The position numbers and the translations under genes are program-made. This document shows positions 44,466 through 57,741 of a stretch of DNA of 64,000 bases, piece after piece. This DNA comes from Leptasterias polaris (Eukaryota; Echinodermata; Asteroidea; Forcipulatida; Asteriidae): NCBI GenBank assembly GCA_037783415.1, contig JAZGTN010000059.1:868001-932000 (forward strand), given 5' to 3'. Each line of letters opens with the position of its first letter. Position 1 is the first letter of the stretch. The notes beneath the pieces were generated by a model, which saw only the letters and a list, made by a program, of their open reading frames with translations, was not told the origin of the DNA and did not search any database.

Positions 44466-44712
44466 ACACCTGTAATATTTACACTGGGTATACACTGGGT
44501 AGACACAGGGTATATACACTGGGTAGACACAGGGTATACACTGGGTATACACTGGTTACACTCAGGGTATACTCTTGATAAAACAGTGGGTATACAGTGG
44601 GTATACACTGGATAAGAAACTGGGAACCTACCACATACAACACTGGGTATACACTGGGTATACACTGGATAGCACACTGGGTTTACACTGAATAGAACAC
44701 TGGGTATATACC
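44466..44712. repeat. Degenerate minisatellite, about 11-bp unit
   Basis: Many variants of ACACTGGGTAT, at spacings of about 11 bp. Because of the composition both strands are open (147 codons on minus, 44381-44824, reading repeats like VYTQCIPS); these are not taken as genes. Confidence 0.85.
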
Positions 44713-45860
44713 ACATGAAATAATGGATATACACCAGCCAAGCACTCGGGAAAACAGTAAAGCACTGTATACAATGCAACTTACTCCACAAACACCACAC
44801 TAAATTTAACACTGTGAAATACACCCTAAATCAAACACAAATGATCTTTAGAAAATGAAATAAGTAGACTAAAAACAGGCAACTTTTTATCAGAACTTCT
44901 GCATAAAAATCCTTTTAGTGCATTTTCCCACAGCTGCAACCTAATGGATGTGGCATCCACTGATGGGAAGTTTTTGCTGACATAGCATGTGCTGTTCCTA
45001 TGATTTCCCTCGAGAACTACTTGACAATTCAGCAGTAGCCAGACAGGAGATTCTTCTCATATTGGTTCATAAGTGTGGAAAATTGGTTGACATATTTGCA
45101 ATACTGAAAGCAGCTTTTCCTCAAATGTAATTCACTTTGTATGAAATGAAAACAAGTGCGGATTCCCTGCAGATATTTGAAACAGCACAACTCTGTAACA
45201 TAACTTGTACATGTATGTCGTCACAGCAGGTTTGAGCTTGAGGTGTTTGAACTGGTTTCCAGAGGCTAGCTCCTATGGTTAACCTTGGGTACAGAAGGTC
45301 ATCAATCCAACAGATATTCAACATTACACAGTTGAAAACATACACAATTCAACAAAACCTCAGTCAATTTCTTGATTTCTTTTGACATAGGTCATATATC
45401 TGCATGGACAAAGCAAAGTTGATTAATTTGAGGGTGTATTGTGTTCGTAGGAAGATCTTAGAAGATTAAAGATTTTTAGGGGTACGCAACTGAAAGTCTT
45501 TTGTAACCTCCTTTGATGGATCAATTTGTTGTTCATTCATTAGAGAGTGTTATGTCGGAAAAGCTTAAGATTACTGGCAGAAAGGATATAGAATGAAATA
45601 AGGAGACTCAGAGATAAAGCATTGGATGACCATTGTGCCTGGCCGAAATGATCAATGCATCTTCTTCAGTATAAAGAGCTCACATTAACCATTGAGATTG
45701 TGAAAACTGATCTGAAACGTTCGATCGCTACTCAAGTCAAATGAAGTAATAAACAACACAGAAATCTTTCTGCTTTCATTGAACTGGTACTCGGCCATTA
45801 GATGGTAATAAGCCATTAGGAAATAGATTTGAAGAATATCTGGTACCTTGACTCATGTCA
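44713..45860. other. Gene-free, nothing recognised
   Basis: No convincing ORF or repeat. Confidence 0.5.
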
Positions 45861-46049
45861 TCACAAGTTACCACTTAAATTTGAATTCCCCAGACTATAG
45901 AAACAGTTGTTAAATGTCAAATGGTTTGGGGTCAACTTCCAGATGATCAAACCCTGGTACCATTATGCCATACACATTCATTCAGAATTGCCCGTTCATC
46001 AACAGTCTTTTAATTCTGAGGAATTCAAACTTAAGCAGTAACTTGTGAC
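45861..46049. mobile_element. MITE family C, copy 2
   Basis: TCACAAGTTACCACTTAAAT...GAATTCCCCAGACT at the left and its complement-like AATTCTGAGGAATTC...GCAGTAACTTGTGA at the right. The flank TGTACCAGACATTATTC is also shared with copy 1 (20468-20715), so the element may extend further. Confidence 0.65.
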
Positions 46050-46456
46050 TATTAAAGCAAGTCATTGTACCAGACATTATTCAAATCAAGCCTGTCAATG
46101 GCTAATTGACTGAATACTGATGGAGGCCAGAAAGCCTAGGTGAATTGTCTACTTTACCACAACCAAGGTTCTAATCCCATCTAGGTCAGTAAAGATTGAA
46201 TGGTCACCACTCAGACCCTACCTGACCTTGTATATCCTGACCATCATATATGACCTGTGATTAGAGTGCTAATTCAAGTTCTTTAGTTTACTCCATGGCC
46301 AACTGTTTAGTACAATGAAAGTTGACTAATCAAAAGTCTAATCAATCCAAATAAAGCTTTATTTTGGAATTCTGAAATAACATCTACGAATATTTCCTCA
46401 ACATCAACAAATCTATTGAAACAAAATCCTGGCCTGGATTCCTGGAAATAAATTGA

Positions 46457-46541
46457 CGCCACGAAGACTGGCCTTTGTTGCACTGGTCCCGTGGTGCCCC
46501 TTCAAAATGAAATGGTCTAACCTTCTCAAAGATGAAACGTT
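46457..46541. repeat. GGTGCC-type dispersed repeat, copy 3
   Basis: CGTGGTGCCCCTTCAAAATG and CTCAAAGATGAAACGTTGGG correspond to 12915-13019. Confidence 0.6.
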
Positions 46542-47310
46542 GGGCCTGAAAAAACCCTCTTAAAATGGGAACAATCAGTGTGTTTTCAGAGGGTGTTCTG
46601 TCTACACCATTTCAATGTCTCAAATATTTTTCTAAATTTACCCACCCATAAATCAAGCCAGACACAATGCAGAGGGCAACATCAAACCAGCCGGTCCCTT
46701 CCCAACCTCCAACCAAACAAAAGATTCAGTTAGCACCACCCACTCAGTTATAAGCAGCTAATCTCTTGCTGGAATACAAACTCAATATCATGATACAATA
46801 TTTTAAGTCGAATGACAAACTCCTGCAGTCACCTTGTTCCCTGGCACATGTCTCTGATGATGCAAGAATGCGATTAGGCTCTACTCTAGCAGGGGTAATT
46901 CTTCTCTCTGATTTCATGAACTCTGCAAACTTTGCTAAAGTCCATCATATTAACAGCTTAGCATTCTGAGCCCCTGCCTTCTCTCTAAATAGAAAATAAA
47001 GCTTTCACTTCATTCAGGTCATGACATAGGAGCGGGGTGCTTCCACGAAATTCAAATTTTATTTCAAACTATTTTAAAGAAGAAAAATAACAGAAAAGTG
47101 ATTTTACATTGTATCACTGTCCTTTTTGACTAAAAACCACCATGCTCTATTATAATTTGTCAGTTAAAATTTAGTTTTCAATATAAACCAACTTTAAACG
47201 TTTTGAAAACATTTTAAACAACTGAATTTTCATGAATGAATTGAGCTGAAATCTCTTGAGGGGATTTATGTACAGCATGCCCAAATCTTTTAAGGATTCC
47301 TTCAAACTGG
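46542..47310. other. Gene-free, nothing recognised
   Basis: A 67-codon plus ORF (46766-46969) has no recognisable features. Confidence 0.45.
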
Positions 47311-47577
47311 ACCGATTTCCCAGGAAATTCATGAACAAATTTGTTGAGTTTATCACACTTTAATTGCTAACCCTTGCAAAATCATTCCTTGGAAATATAG
47401 CTGGCCCTGCTTGGGAGTAGACAACATTTTGGTAAGCAAACCGAGTATTCATTTATTTTGTTTCAGAAAGATTGAATCAAGTGTGAATTGAACATGGGGT
47501 GGTGGTGGGCTTAGAATTCCCCATGAATTTCCCAGGGATGATTATTGGGAATTGGCTTTGGTAGTGTGAAAAGGGCT
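47311..47577. mobile_element. MITE family B, copy 4
   Basis: The blocks ATTTCCCAGGAAATTC, GCTGGCCCTGCTTGGGAGTA and GGTAGTGTGAAAAGGGCT are in family order. The left terminus is degraded. Confidence 0.75.
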
Positions 47578-47765
47578 CTACAGGTTTTTATAGTCCTATG
47601 TAACCAACCACTTACACACTAGCTACAATCAAACCTTGATATCTCTATAACTGATTTGTAAATGAGTTGACAGAACAAATTTCCCTCAAATTAAAAAAAA
47701 TAAAATAAACAAATCATCAAACAATTGAAAATTCTTGAACTGTCTCATTATTACACATGCTCCAG

Positions 47766-47976
47766 GTAAGACAAACATGAGGTGTTTATCTGGACTATTA
47801 TTGCTTCCTTTCAACACAGCGTTGTTGACCATCGAAAGCCCCAAGGATGATGGGATAGCCTCCCTGTGGGGATCTGACATTGTACCCTCCATCAACAACC
47901 ATTACTGTTACATTTTCGGCACAAAACAATCCAAATATTGGCGACTAACACGCCCCAGGGTTCCTCCTGGGGGAAG
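47766..47976 (+). CDS. Candidate exon, weak hemopexin-like match
   Basis: The exon is bounded by an acceptor ATGCTCCAG and a donor GTAAGG (47977-47982), with one open frame through all 211 bases. The peptide ends with YCYIFGTKQSKYWRL and a short basic tail. The pattern aromatic-x-F-x-G-x(3)-KYWR is reminiscent of a hemopexin blade (YFFKGxKYWR), preceded by DGIASLW where blades often have IDAA-like residues. This is pattern similarity only; a full blade with the expected neighbours was not found nearby. A chance ORF remains likely. Confidence 0.22.
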
Positions 47977-47982
47977 GTAAGG

Positions 47983-49401
47983 GCCAATAGATGTCACCGA
48001 TCACCCCAAGGGGCTGCTTTCACACCTTGTGTGTGTTAATCTTTCTGCAGGCTTTAAGTTACAGGTGCTCATATTACATTATCATTACAAGTTTTAATCC
48101 AACAAATTTGAGTAAAATCTACAAATTGTTTAGATGACAGTACTTTTATAATTATATGATTGGTAGTTCCCTGTGTAAATAAAGCTCAGGATCAAAAAGT
48201 ATTCATTGTAGCTGGACCACTGATTTAAAAAAATCTTAGTCCTGTCATCTGTTAGTTTATTTTTTTATTCGCAAAGCTCAAAAGACTCACCTCTATCCAT
48301 GTTAATTTATACTATGTCCACTATGCTCTTGATTGAATAGGGCCTTATACATTTTAACTGTTGCATTATAATGTTTTGTAGTTCTGTAATGGTTAGTCTA
48401 ATCATGAGTCACAAGAGAAACCAAGAAAGTTTCAGGGCCATTAAGAAACAATTTGTGTCTGACATCAGACCATTAATCATTCTGCCTAGCTTCCTACCAG
48501 GGCCCTTTAACCTCTTTGTAATTATTCCAACATCCAAATCCTAAACACTGTCACAAGAACTTCACTCTCTATTGGCAGGTTGAACACTTAACCACTCCAC
48601 CAATCCTAAGCTGTCACTGCCTAACCGTTATTCAAATATTCAGCCAAACTCCTTAATATAGCAATGATGTCATTCATAGCAACCTTGTATCAACAAAGAG
48701 AGTCACTTTTCACAGCCCTTTATTAAAAAAATGTTCAGCTGCTCCGAAAGAAAGCTTGCTCTAATTTTCTCGAGTTTAACAATACAGCTTGCAAACAAAG
48801 CCTTTATTATTACATTGAAGCACTTGCCCAGGAAAAACCAACAGCAAACAAAACAATCCATTTTCAAAATCAATAGCTGCCCTGACCAACAGCACCTGAC
48901 CAATCAGGCCTACAACTGCGATTGTTCCGAGGTTCACAATATTCAAAATTTTATATTTTTCCAGGGGCATAACAAAAAAGGATGTGCCACCGTTGTACGT
49001 CTACAAGCCTGGAAGCAGGCTGGATATTACAAAAAACACCTGCACATGCAAGCTGCTGCTTGTCAGTGAGCTAAGTATACAATATCACACCAGGAAAAAC
49101 AAAAGTATCAAGAGAAATTGATGCACTCTGACAAAGCTTTCACTTTCAGGCCTTGAACCATGTAGGCCTATAGCATAAGACATGAAAGACTTGTAGGCTA
49201 CATGCAAAAAAGCCCCTATAAATTATCTAGACACACCCAACATTCATAAATAACTTCATCTTTGTAATTGTTATAAACTCATTAAGGTAAGTACTGCTGA
49301 TCCAGCTAGGCGCTCAAGTGCTCAAGTCCAATGGATTAAAGTTCTTCTGGTAGTATGATTAACTGTCAGGAAGAACATTTAAAATGCAAGATTGCCCAGT
49401 T
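47983..49401. other. Gene-free
   Basis: ORFs on both strands at 48703-49069 have no recognisable product. Nothing else. Confidence 0.45.
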
Positions 49402-49772
49402 GCACTCTAACAACTCCTGGGTCAGAATTGACCTGGATTCCAGGTCAGAATTGACCTGGATTCCAAGTCAGAATTGACCTGGATTCCGAGTCAGAATTGA
49501 CCTGGATTCCGGGTCAGAATTGACCTGGATTCCGGGTCAGAATTGACCTGGATTCCGGGTCAGAATTGACCTGGATTCCGGGTCAGAATTGACCCGGATT
49601 CCAGGTCCCAAGAAGCCTAACCCAATTCTGGGTCAGGCTGACCTGGAAATTGATTAAAAGATGGGATTTTACTCAGATTCTGCATCAGTTTGACCCAATT
49701 CTGGGTTATGTTGACCCAGAAATAGTCAGGCCCCATGGGACTCGAAATCTGGGTCAAATTTTTTTTTGAGTG
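49402..49772. mobile_element. MITE containing a minisatellite
   Basis: The ends CACTCTAACAA...GGGTCA and TGGGTCAAATT...TTGAGTGT are inverted. The left part is expanded into the array at 49419-49603. Confidence 0.6.
49419..49603. repeat. 23-bp minisatellite, 8 units
   Basis: Unit GGGTCAGAATTGACCTGGAT plus TCC, eight times at a 23-bp period. Early units carry AGG, AAG or GAG in place of GGG, later units are uniform. The unit contains GGTCA/TGACC, so it is partly self-complementary. Confidence 0.93.
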
Positions 49773-52500
49773 TATGAGACTGAATCCTTGAGAAATACTC
49801 CTCAAATTAATTTGTCTTCTTTCAACCCAAATGTATCAATGGAAAACTGTAAGGGCTTTGATGGTTTTGTGGTTGATAAATCCCTCAGGTCTAATTAGTT
49901 TCTTGAGGTTGTGTGTTTGGGGGAGTTTGGAAAGTTTCAGGAATGTATTAAGTATGGCTGGTGACCAGTGAGTTCTAACAGAATTACTATTCCAGTGAGG
50001 AATGTAATGGTTTCAGCTATTTACAAATGATTACTCCCAGTTCTATCCCATGGATTTTGATGGCACTGAACAAGAATGAGTTTACTTATTGGTATTTACA
50101 GGCCAGATTTCATAATCACAAAAATTAGCCCAGCACTGACTTGTTGCTTCTCAGACAAAGTTACCAGCCAAAATCCCACATCATTTATAATATACTTTTT
50201 GTACCTTTGAAACATTTTTGTAGAGAACACATCCAATTTGGCCTGCAGGCTACGATTTGTGTTTGTTTTTAATAAAATATCAAAATATCAAATATAATGG
50301 TTTAAGGCCAGTTCTCCATTCATTTTTCCATAGTACAAATTAGTTACCTATTTTTGCTCAAACTGTGCAAAGCTTTGCTCAGGTGTGGGTGTGGTGGCGT
50401 ATGATGCTGGTGAGTGAGTGATTAGTCACTGGAAAGGTGTAAGACCAAACAGCTTACCTGGCTGATTAATTAAGCAATATGCTTAAATTTAATTTGGTTA
50501 ATTGAACTATAGATGTGAAGTGATGAACCGATGGGTTGTAGAGATGACGCAAATTAGCTTCCATAATTAATCTCGCTGTGACCACATTAGAAACACCTAG
50601 CGTGTCTCGACCAGCTGTTTCAACGGAATATGACATTATTTGTTCAGCGATCAATCATCAAATATTAGAGAAATAATGACACATTCTGAGGTCAGAAGAG
50701 GACATTCTTAGCATTTAATTGATAATCGCTGGATGGTACATTCATAAACTTCACCCCCCCCCTCCAATTATATCAATTTCCAAATAACGAATGAGGCCTA
50801 AAGTGTCAATGGATTTGTCGTTTATTCACACCAGTTGGTGTGGTTGAGTCGTTAACACAAAGGATTCTGGGTAACACCTGGTAACTACCAAGGCTAATTA
50901 CAACTGGCTATTGAATTGTAGTTTAATGGCATACATTGACATGTCATAACACAATACAGAGACATGTTGTATTGCAGTTTAGTTCCTTTGTGAGTAACAA
51001 AGAATAAATGAGCTCCACGGTATGTTTAGATCCTAAATTTATAATATTTGTGCTAGTTTGGTTTTAGCCTTATATCGATGGCACTGAGTGCAGAAAACAA
51101 AAAACCATAGGCTACTCAGGAAAGGCCCGAGTATATGGTACACAAAATATATGACACTTCAGTGTTATGGTACCCCCCCCAAAAGCTAGATTTAGTGTTG
51201 GGTTTTGTATAACACACCAGAAATTTTATCAAGGACAACTTAATCAAGGATGAGAATTGGTGCATGTGAAATTCCCTTAAAAATGGCTTGCATATCTGGG
51301 TCCACCCCATCTAGACCCAGAGCCTCTCAGATGTTACAATTCAGCAGGTTTACAGAGTCAGTGCATCACCAGAAATACAAAACTACAGGCTTGGACACAA
51401 TGTGGAATGTTTCTTTCTCCCTTCGTTGACTACCTATTTTCTTTCAAAAAAGAAGTTAAAAGCTCAAGGAGATTTTGAGAGAAACCTGAAATCAGGAAAA
51501 AATCACTAAATTAATTTTCTTTCAAAGAAAAATTTAGAGCATTTTAGAGGGGAGGGAAGGGAGTGGGTGTGGTCCCTAAATTTACAACAAGTCTGAAATA
51601 CTAGGCATACCTCCTCTTCAATATTTGCGTTGTCTCAGGATTTTGGTGCTCTTGGAGGTGTTGTCGACGATGATTAAAAAATAGGTAAAAAGTTACTTTT
51701 ACAGTGGAACAGTTGCTAAAAACAGCTTTGAAGTGATGACTATATTTGACTACACTGAAAATTCAAGTCTTTTGCGTCTCAATGGGAATTGGAATCTAGA
51801 ACTTGTTGATCGAGTCATCTATTGTAATGCAGCTAGGTATAGAAATGTGTCTTACTATATTTATCTTCTTAATTTCAATTAATAGTTACTTTTCTCAGCT
51901 GTATCTTCAAAGAAAATAGATGTCCATGAAAAAGCTCAATTTCTCTGAAAACTTATGAATCACTCTAAAAATATTCACATCAATTTAACATCTGTTTCAA
52001 ATGCCCAAAAGGTAAATAGCATGATGTAGACAGCGCCTCATCAAAACATGAATGTATATCAAAACAAATAAGTCAGGGGAAAACAAGGTGACAAGACCCT
52101 GTGGGCCTGTATGGCATGAATTTGACCTCAAGCATGGGGTCATAAGGTCATGATAAGTCACTTTACGCCATGATGTAATAACAAAGCTATGTTGATTGAT
52201 AGAGACCCGCTTTCCTATTGGTTCTAAGTTTGGCACTTTAGTCCCAAAAGGCTTGCATCAAAAGTACTCTTGAGGTTGGGGTTAGAGTTGAGGGTCAAAC
52301 GAGGTCAAGTGTAATGACCACAGCCGCCACATTTTTTCCAGTTATCTTTTCACTGTAAACTGTTTATCACAATGCACTATACAGAGAAACCCAAATGTAC
52401 ATGTATGCTGAACTTTCCTCAAAGTGACCCTCATGTAGAAGGCCTGCATAACTGTTACTGCAAAAGTGTAAAACTGGTGGTCGTTACTGAGGTTACCCTC
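49773..52500. other. Gene-free, nothing firm
   Basis: A possible MITE D fragment at 50105-50190 and a short C run at about 50754. No ORF worth calling. Confidence 0.45.
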
Positions 52501-52504
52501 TCAG

Positions 52505-52560
52505 TCAGTGACTAGCCAGCAGGACTAGTCTTTCACTAGCCAGCCAGTTTTATCAGTCAC
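52505..52560. repeat. Single-copy relatives of the 53-bp satellite core
   Basis: GACTAGCCAGCAGGACTAG and ACTAGCCAGCCAGTTTTATC resemble the start of the unit at 18727-19575. This may be the kind of sequence from which the satellite was amplified. Confidence 0.5.
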
Positions 52561-54606
52561 AACTCCATATTTCTTGTTTGGGTTGTTATCTAACACTGCA
52601 CTAGCAAGCCAGACTATTATAAGAGAGAATTTTGACAGATCCTTGGGTGTTTTAACATCAGACCATTAAAGGAGACGACGTCGTTAAAGGAAATATTAAT
52701 TCTTTGCCATGAAGACACCAGCTGGTTGTTCAAATGATTCATTTTCTGAATGCAGCCCTCAGTCCAATCTTCCATATAGACTGTGCAAGTCTCGCACTTA
52801 TCCGAACGAGAAAACACGTCAAACGAAGAACATTTTTATTTCTGAAATCAAATCTTTGTTTTTAAATTATTTCTCATGACAAAATCTGAACAACAAAAAT
52901 AAATCATTACAATTTTATGAAAAGTTTTAGCTTTTGAAAAAATTACACAATAGTGTGTTGATTATTATTGGAAACAAAATTAAAACTCTGGGACAAGGAT
53001 GCTTATTTGATGTTAACTTTTTAGAAACCCCTTATGCGGATTCGTGAAGGTCAAACGGGTCTTAAATGGACCCGTATCGCAGTTTAAAGAGGATGCTGAC
53101 GCCTCAACAACCATAGACTTCAATGAAAAGTGGTTCGCTTTGTAATTACTGCATCTGGCGATTATAATCGCGCATCCAAAACAAGCGTTTACATAAGTTT
53201 TATGATCGGAGGCGAGCACAAAATTCTTAATTTTTTGCAATAACCGGAAGCTGAGGTCAAGTTTAATTCTTGGGTTTTCTTCGTTATATTGTTGAATTGG
53301 TTTTACTTTCATATGTTGTTATCACTTAGTATTACATTCCCAACAACATGTATAATTGTTTAGGTCATAAACTACATTAAACTAAAATAATTGACGAAAC
53401 AAAATCTCGCCCACGTAAAACTCCATATGGTTGGGACCACTATGGTCCCGTAAGTTCGAATGCGCGCGAGACTTGCACAGCCTATTCAGATAAATTATGA
53501 CAACTGTCTACTCATTATTTTGTACCTCGGACAGTACACAGTAAATTCATTCCAGGTATCAAACTCCAATTACCTGTTCATTTCACACAGGAGTCAATTC
53601 TTTACTGTAAATGAATTTGCCCATGGGAGCTTGGGAAGGAAATCCTCCAAGCTTAGTGGACTTTTCCTGGAAACTTTGTTCTGAAATTTCAAGTGGATGT
53701 GATCACCTAAACATAGGTTTTGGGTTTCAGCCTTCAAGGCTGTAAACATCATAACTCAAGTTGTTTTTACCAAAATAATGGTAGTGCCATGTGAATATTG
53801 ACAATAAAAAGTAATTACCAAGGGATCTATTAAACCTGTCTTGTACAGGAGTTTAGTAAAAGGAGGTCAGACTAGGTGCTTGTCTACTCTCCTGTCCATC
53901 ACCATCTCAAGGTTCGACTACTCTACTATTATTAGAAATTAATAATAACATTTGAAGTGAACTTTCAGTCACTTATAAGACCTGACTGGGTAAATTTATA
54001 AAAGGGTTGGGGTTGGACAAAGACAAATTTACAATCTCTTTTTATTTTACTTTCTGGACAATTGCAGTGTGACATTTTGCAAATCCACTATCAAACCGTA
54101 TAAACTTTGCACTAACATTTGAATGCAATATGTTTCCATCAAGTTTTAGGAGCTGACTCTGACCGCGACGATGTACACAGGCAACCATGTGTGAATATGA
54201 CCATGAATAACCATGAGTATGAATATTTAGGTTTTAGGTAAGATATTCCAGAATACTTCCGAGCTCATCTTAAATTCAAACAGTACACTCCTTTAAAGCC
54301 CATGCAGTACAAACCATCTAGAGGTCATAGGCTAATCCTCCCCAACCTACTAATCCAACCCCCCTCAACCCATTGCCAAGACGAGTGATTATCTCACTTC
54401 GCTAGTCTAACAAGTTCACAACTGTAAAACAAATCAAACTAAACTCTCCAGGGATCGAAAAAGTGCAGAGAAAAACAAGTTTGTTGTGACTCATACAACC
54501 ATCACCAAGGCTTTCTTGTGGCCTTGTTGAGAAGACTCATTCATGTTACATTCTGGTTGAGTGACAATGTGATGTCTATATAATTAAGATTCTGACAACT
54601 ACTGGT
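52561..54606. other. Gene-free; CpG-richer patch
   Basis: At 52660-53480 CpG is more frequent (for example GACGACGTCG at 52674). GCGAGACTTGCACAG occurs twice, on minus near 52790 and on plus near 53466. A 99-codon minus ORF begins with a true ATG (53312) but is unrecognised. This could be a small promoter or another repeat. Confidence 0.35.
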
Positions 54607-54964
54607 TTAAAGGCAAAGTATACCTTTGGTTTTTGGAACCGTTTGATTTTTTAAATCCTATATAAATGTTGATATATACAATAAAACTAGCTTGTGAAAA
54701 TTTCACTTCAAAAGGTGGTTGCGTTTTTGAGATATTGACAAAAAACCGGAGCGAATATGTCCACGCAGGAAGAATAATCCCTATAGGAATACACAATCTG
54801 AGAAACGTTTCTGACAAAAATGTTTCTCAGATTCAAATTTTGGGGTATAAAACCCGATTCTCAAAATGCTTTATACAACCGAAAGCTGCTGTACTTGTAA
54901 CCAAGTAAGTTTTTATAGCCATTCATTTTTAAGAATGATTACCAAACGAATACAGACCCTTTAA
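54607..54964. mobile_element. TTAA-flanked MITE, family A relative
   Basis: TTAAAGGCAAAGTATACCTT at the left, and AATACAGACCCTTTAA at the right. The interior has GAAAATTTCACTTCAAAAGG and AATCTGAGAAACGTTTCTGA. Same termini type as 2065-2428 but a different interior. Confidence 0.75.
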
Positions 54965-55479
54965 GCAGATAATGGGATTGGAAAGATCAAAGTAAGGCAG
55001 TACGTGGGAAGAAGCTTGATGGATACCACTGAGTATTAGATTCGGGGACAGCTTCAGTAAAGAATGTGACTGGGCAGAGATCCGTGTGGTGAGACCAAAG
55101 GTACAGTTAAAGTGGAACAAGAAGTGAAAGTCCATTGGAGCACCTATAAATACAACACCTGTAAAACAAGCTTAAGGAGCTTACAGAGTGATGGGGAATA
55201 GAGGTTCCAGGGATGCAGCCTAGTCAAGTCCAACTAAACCAAAGTCTGAACCGCGCCAGTCATTATGCATTTTGAATGCAATAACTGTAAGTATAAGCGA
55301 TCAATCATAGAGGTTTCCAGATGTCAGACAGTGGCCCCACTGTAATGAGGACAGTCTGCGACTTCTGCAGAGGGTCATAAATAACCAATAGGATTCCTAA
55401 AACTCACAACAATGTCAGAGAAGATTCAAAATGGAAATTTATACTAAGCAAGGTTGATGAACCGGAGGCACAACTAAGT

Positions 55480-55510
<31 letters not shown>

Positions 55511-56008
55511 TTTTAAATCTTCAGACAAAAGTACATATATACATTTTTAAAATTGTCCGGGTCAAGACAAAAGTTTAAAAAACTGTCATCATAGATGTGT
55601 CAGACCCAAGTTATGCATTAAGGTATAAGTCTCAGTGAAATATTAGAATAATAACTTCATACTCACACAGTAAGACCAGAGCCTGATATCAACAGATTGC
55701 TAAGGTACATTAGGTTTAGTAGGATTACAAGTCTGGATCATGGAGCATGGGAGCGTTCAATGAATGACTGAGCTATAAAAACTACCCAGTGTTTCACAGC
55801 GGGAGACCTTAGTATGGCCACATAAACAGATATCAAACAATCATTTGTCATTTTCTGTAATGTGTATATTATCGAGAATCTGTCAAATCATAAGAAGTAC
55901 ATTTCAACCGAGTATGAAAAAACAAACAACCCTGGATAATATTATTAATAATAGTGAAGCACTGTATATACTCACTGCTTTCATACAGTACAACAGAAAA
56001 AAACCCAG
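54965..56008. other. Gene-free; (TTTA)n
   Basis: (TTTA)n microsatellite at 55479-55514. Nothing else. Confidence 0.6.
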
Positions 56009-56087
56009 GCACACTACTCCGGTTGGATTTGAACCCATGATCCTGCATTCTATATGACTATCTTAACCACTAGACCAGTGAGTGTGC
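56009..56087 (-). other. tRNA-like sequence (SINE head or pseudogene)
   Basis: Minus strand, 79 bases: a perfect 7-bp end pairing (GCACACT/AGTGTGC), A box-like TCTAGTGGTTAAGA and B box GGGTTCAAATCC. The anticodon and T stems do not pair and there are extra bases before the D arm, so it is not a functional tRNA gene. Confidence 0.45.
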
Positions 56088-57399
56088 TTGAGCGTCAAAG
56101 CACGACTCTGGATGCGCTGAGTATACAGCGCATATCACAGATCAAGTGTTCAGTAAATCTCCCTAAAAGAAACTATTTTATAATTTGTTATCCCTGATGC
56201 AAATTATAACTCAAGGATAGATCTTAATGAATACATTTTGTAGTTCCTAGTTACTTTTTGACATTAACATTGGTTTATTCAATGTCCAATATTATGGTAA
56301 GCTTTCAAACTATAAAATTGAATGTATTTTTCCCCTTAACAATCCGGTATATAAAGGCTATCCTGCATAATACCTTTGAGTGAAATGGAAGAGCTACATC
56401 AAGGGCAATACTTGTGTCCTTCCAAATTTAATACCGGTATATTTTCAAGTTCTTTCACTGACTTTGCAGAGGGCAGCACTTTGCAATCCTCTAGATGTTG
56501 GGGAGGGGATGAATGAGTGGGGAAGGGTCGCAAGATTAGACATGGGTCGAATAGGGTAGAGGAAATTTTTTCATATTTTGTGTGTGAGTAAACCCATTGC
56601 TGAGCATTGGTGTCTCAAGTTACATTCGGTATTTTTTTCTTTCTGGATTAGTGGTTCAGGCAAATAATGTAATGGGTTTACTTTAGAAAGACTTAGTTTT
56701 CCTTCGCATGCAGTGACAGGGAGAGAGAGTGTGTGTGTATGGATTAAAACTATTAAAATATCACACACACAAATATTCAATTCTTCACTGACAGACACCT
56801 TTAACCCCCAAATTTCTTTACGAAGGTAAAGTTCAAGATTAGGCTTTGATATTTAGAATTCACAAGTTGTGATCCAGATGCTCAGGAATTCATGTTTATA
56901 TGTTGATTTTTTATATATTTTTTGGTAGAAACAACACATGTTAAAATTACTAACAAATTATAAGGACAAACCCATATTGGTGGAAATCCTAAACTGACTG
57001 AGGGGTACAGCCACCTGCAAAAGTGGTCCCTAGGGGGCCCAGATCTTCTGTGGTGTCAGGTGCAAAAGGATTTAACAGAAATTGCAATCTGAGAATGTCA
57101 TCAATTAATGTCAGAATACCTCTAGGGCCTTCAGAAGACTCACATCAAGACAAACAAGGTCATTTCCAACTTAACTTTAATTGGCATAATAGCAGCCAGC
57201 CTTCCTGGTAACAACGTGTCAAACTCTGATAAGAAATTGGAAAAGGGGTGTGGGTGAAATTCGCTGAAACCACAAGTGACTAAAAGAATAAACATGAAAT
57301 TTCAATTCATTTACATTTATTGCAAACTGATCACTCATTTATTAATTCTGGTTGTGAAGCCAAGGACTCTACGATAAGGGAACTTAATCACCCCAAGAA
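56088..57399. other. Gene-free, nothing recognised
   Basis: Short GA/GT-rich run near 56718-56742; no ORF worth calling. Confidence 0.5.
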
Positions 57400-57592
57400 C
57401 CCCAGGGAGAGAAGACAAAGAAGGAAGTTTCAGTTTTAGATGTGGGAGGAAAACCCCAAAGAATTATTCCGGGAAAAACCCCAAGCAATCAGGTAGGAAC
57501 TGAAAACCCAACCCACATAGTGCCCCCTGGAGGGATTTGAACCAGGGTCCCAAAGGTGGAAAGCGTGGAAAGATACCGCTACCCAATCCAAC
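57400..57592 (-). mobile_element. tRNA-Glu-like SINE
   Basis: Plus-strand view: GATGTGGGAGGAAAACCCCA body, GGATTTGAACCAGGGTCC (B box side) and AAAGATACCGCTACCC (A box side). The head is diverged. Confidence 0.75.
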
Positions 57593-57741
57593 CATTCCGT
57601 TTTCAAATAAATACAGAGGCAGATTTGGGATTCTTCAGCAGCTCAAATCAAGCAGAGATCATGATCACAACAGAATGTTTATACAAATCTGGAACAGTAC
57701 GGGCTTTATACCAGTAATAGGAAGATCAGGGGTGTAGGGAC

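Noticed and set aside
44381..44824. 147-codon ORF with repeated Cys/Pro/Tyr motifs
   Set aside because: It follows the 11-bp minisatellite; both strands are open from composition alone and the repeat is degenerate at the DNA level without frame conservation.
53013..53312. 99-codon minus ORF with true ATG and CpG-richer sequence
   Set aside because: No recognisable domain; sequence such as CCATAGACTTCAATG resembles common MITE interiors. Kept only as a note.
56009..56087. Functional tRNA gene
   Set aside because: Acceptor ends pair, but anticodon and T stems do not, and spacing before the D arm is wrong.
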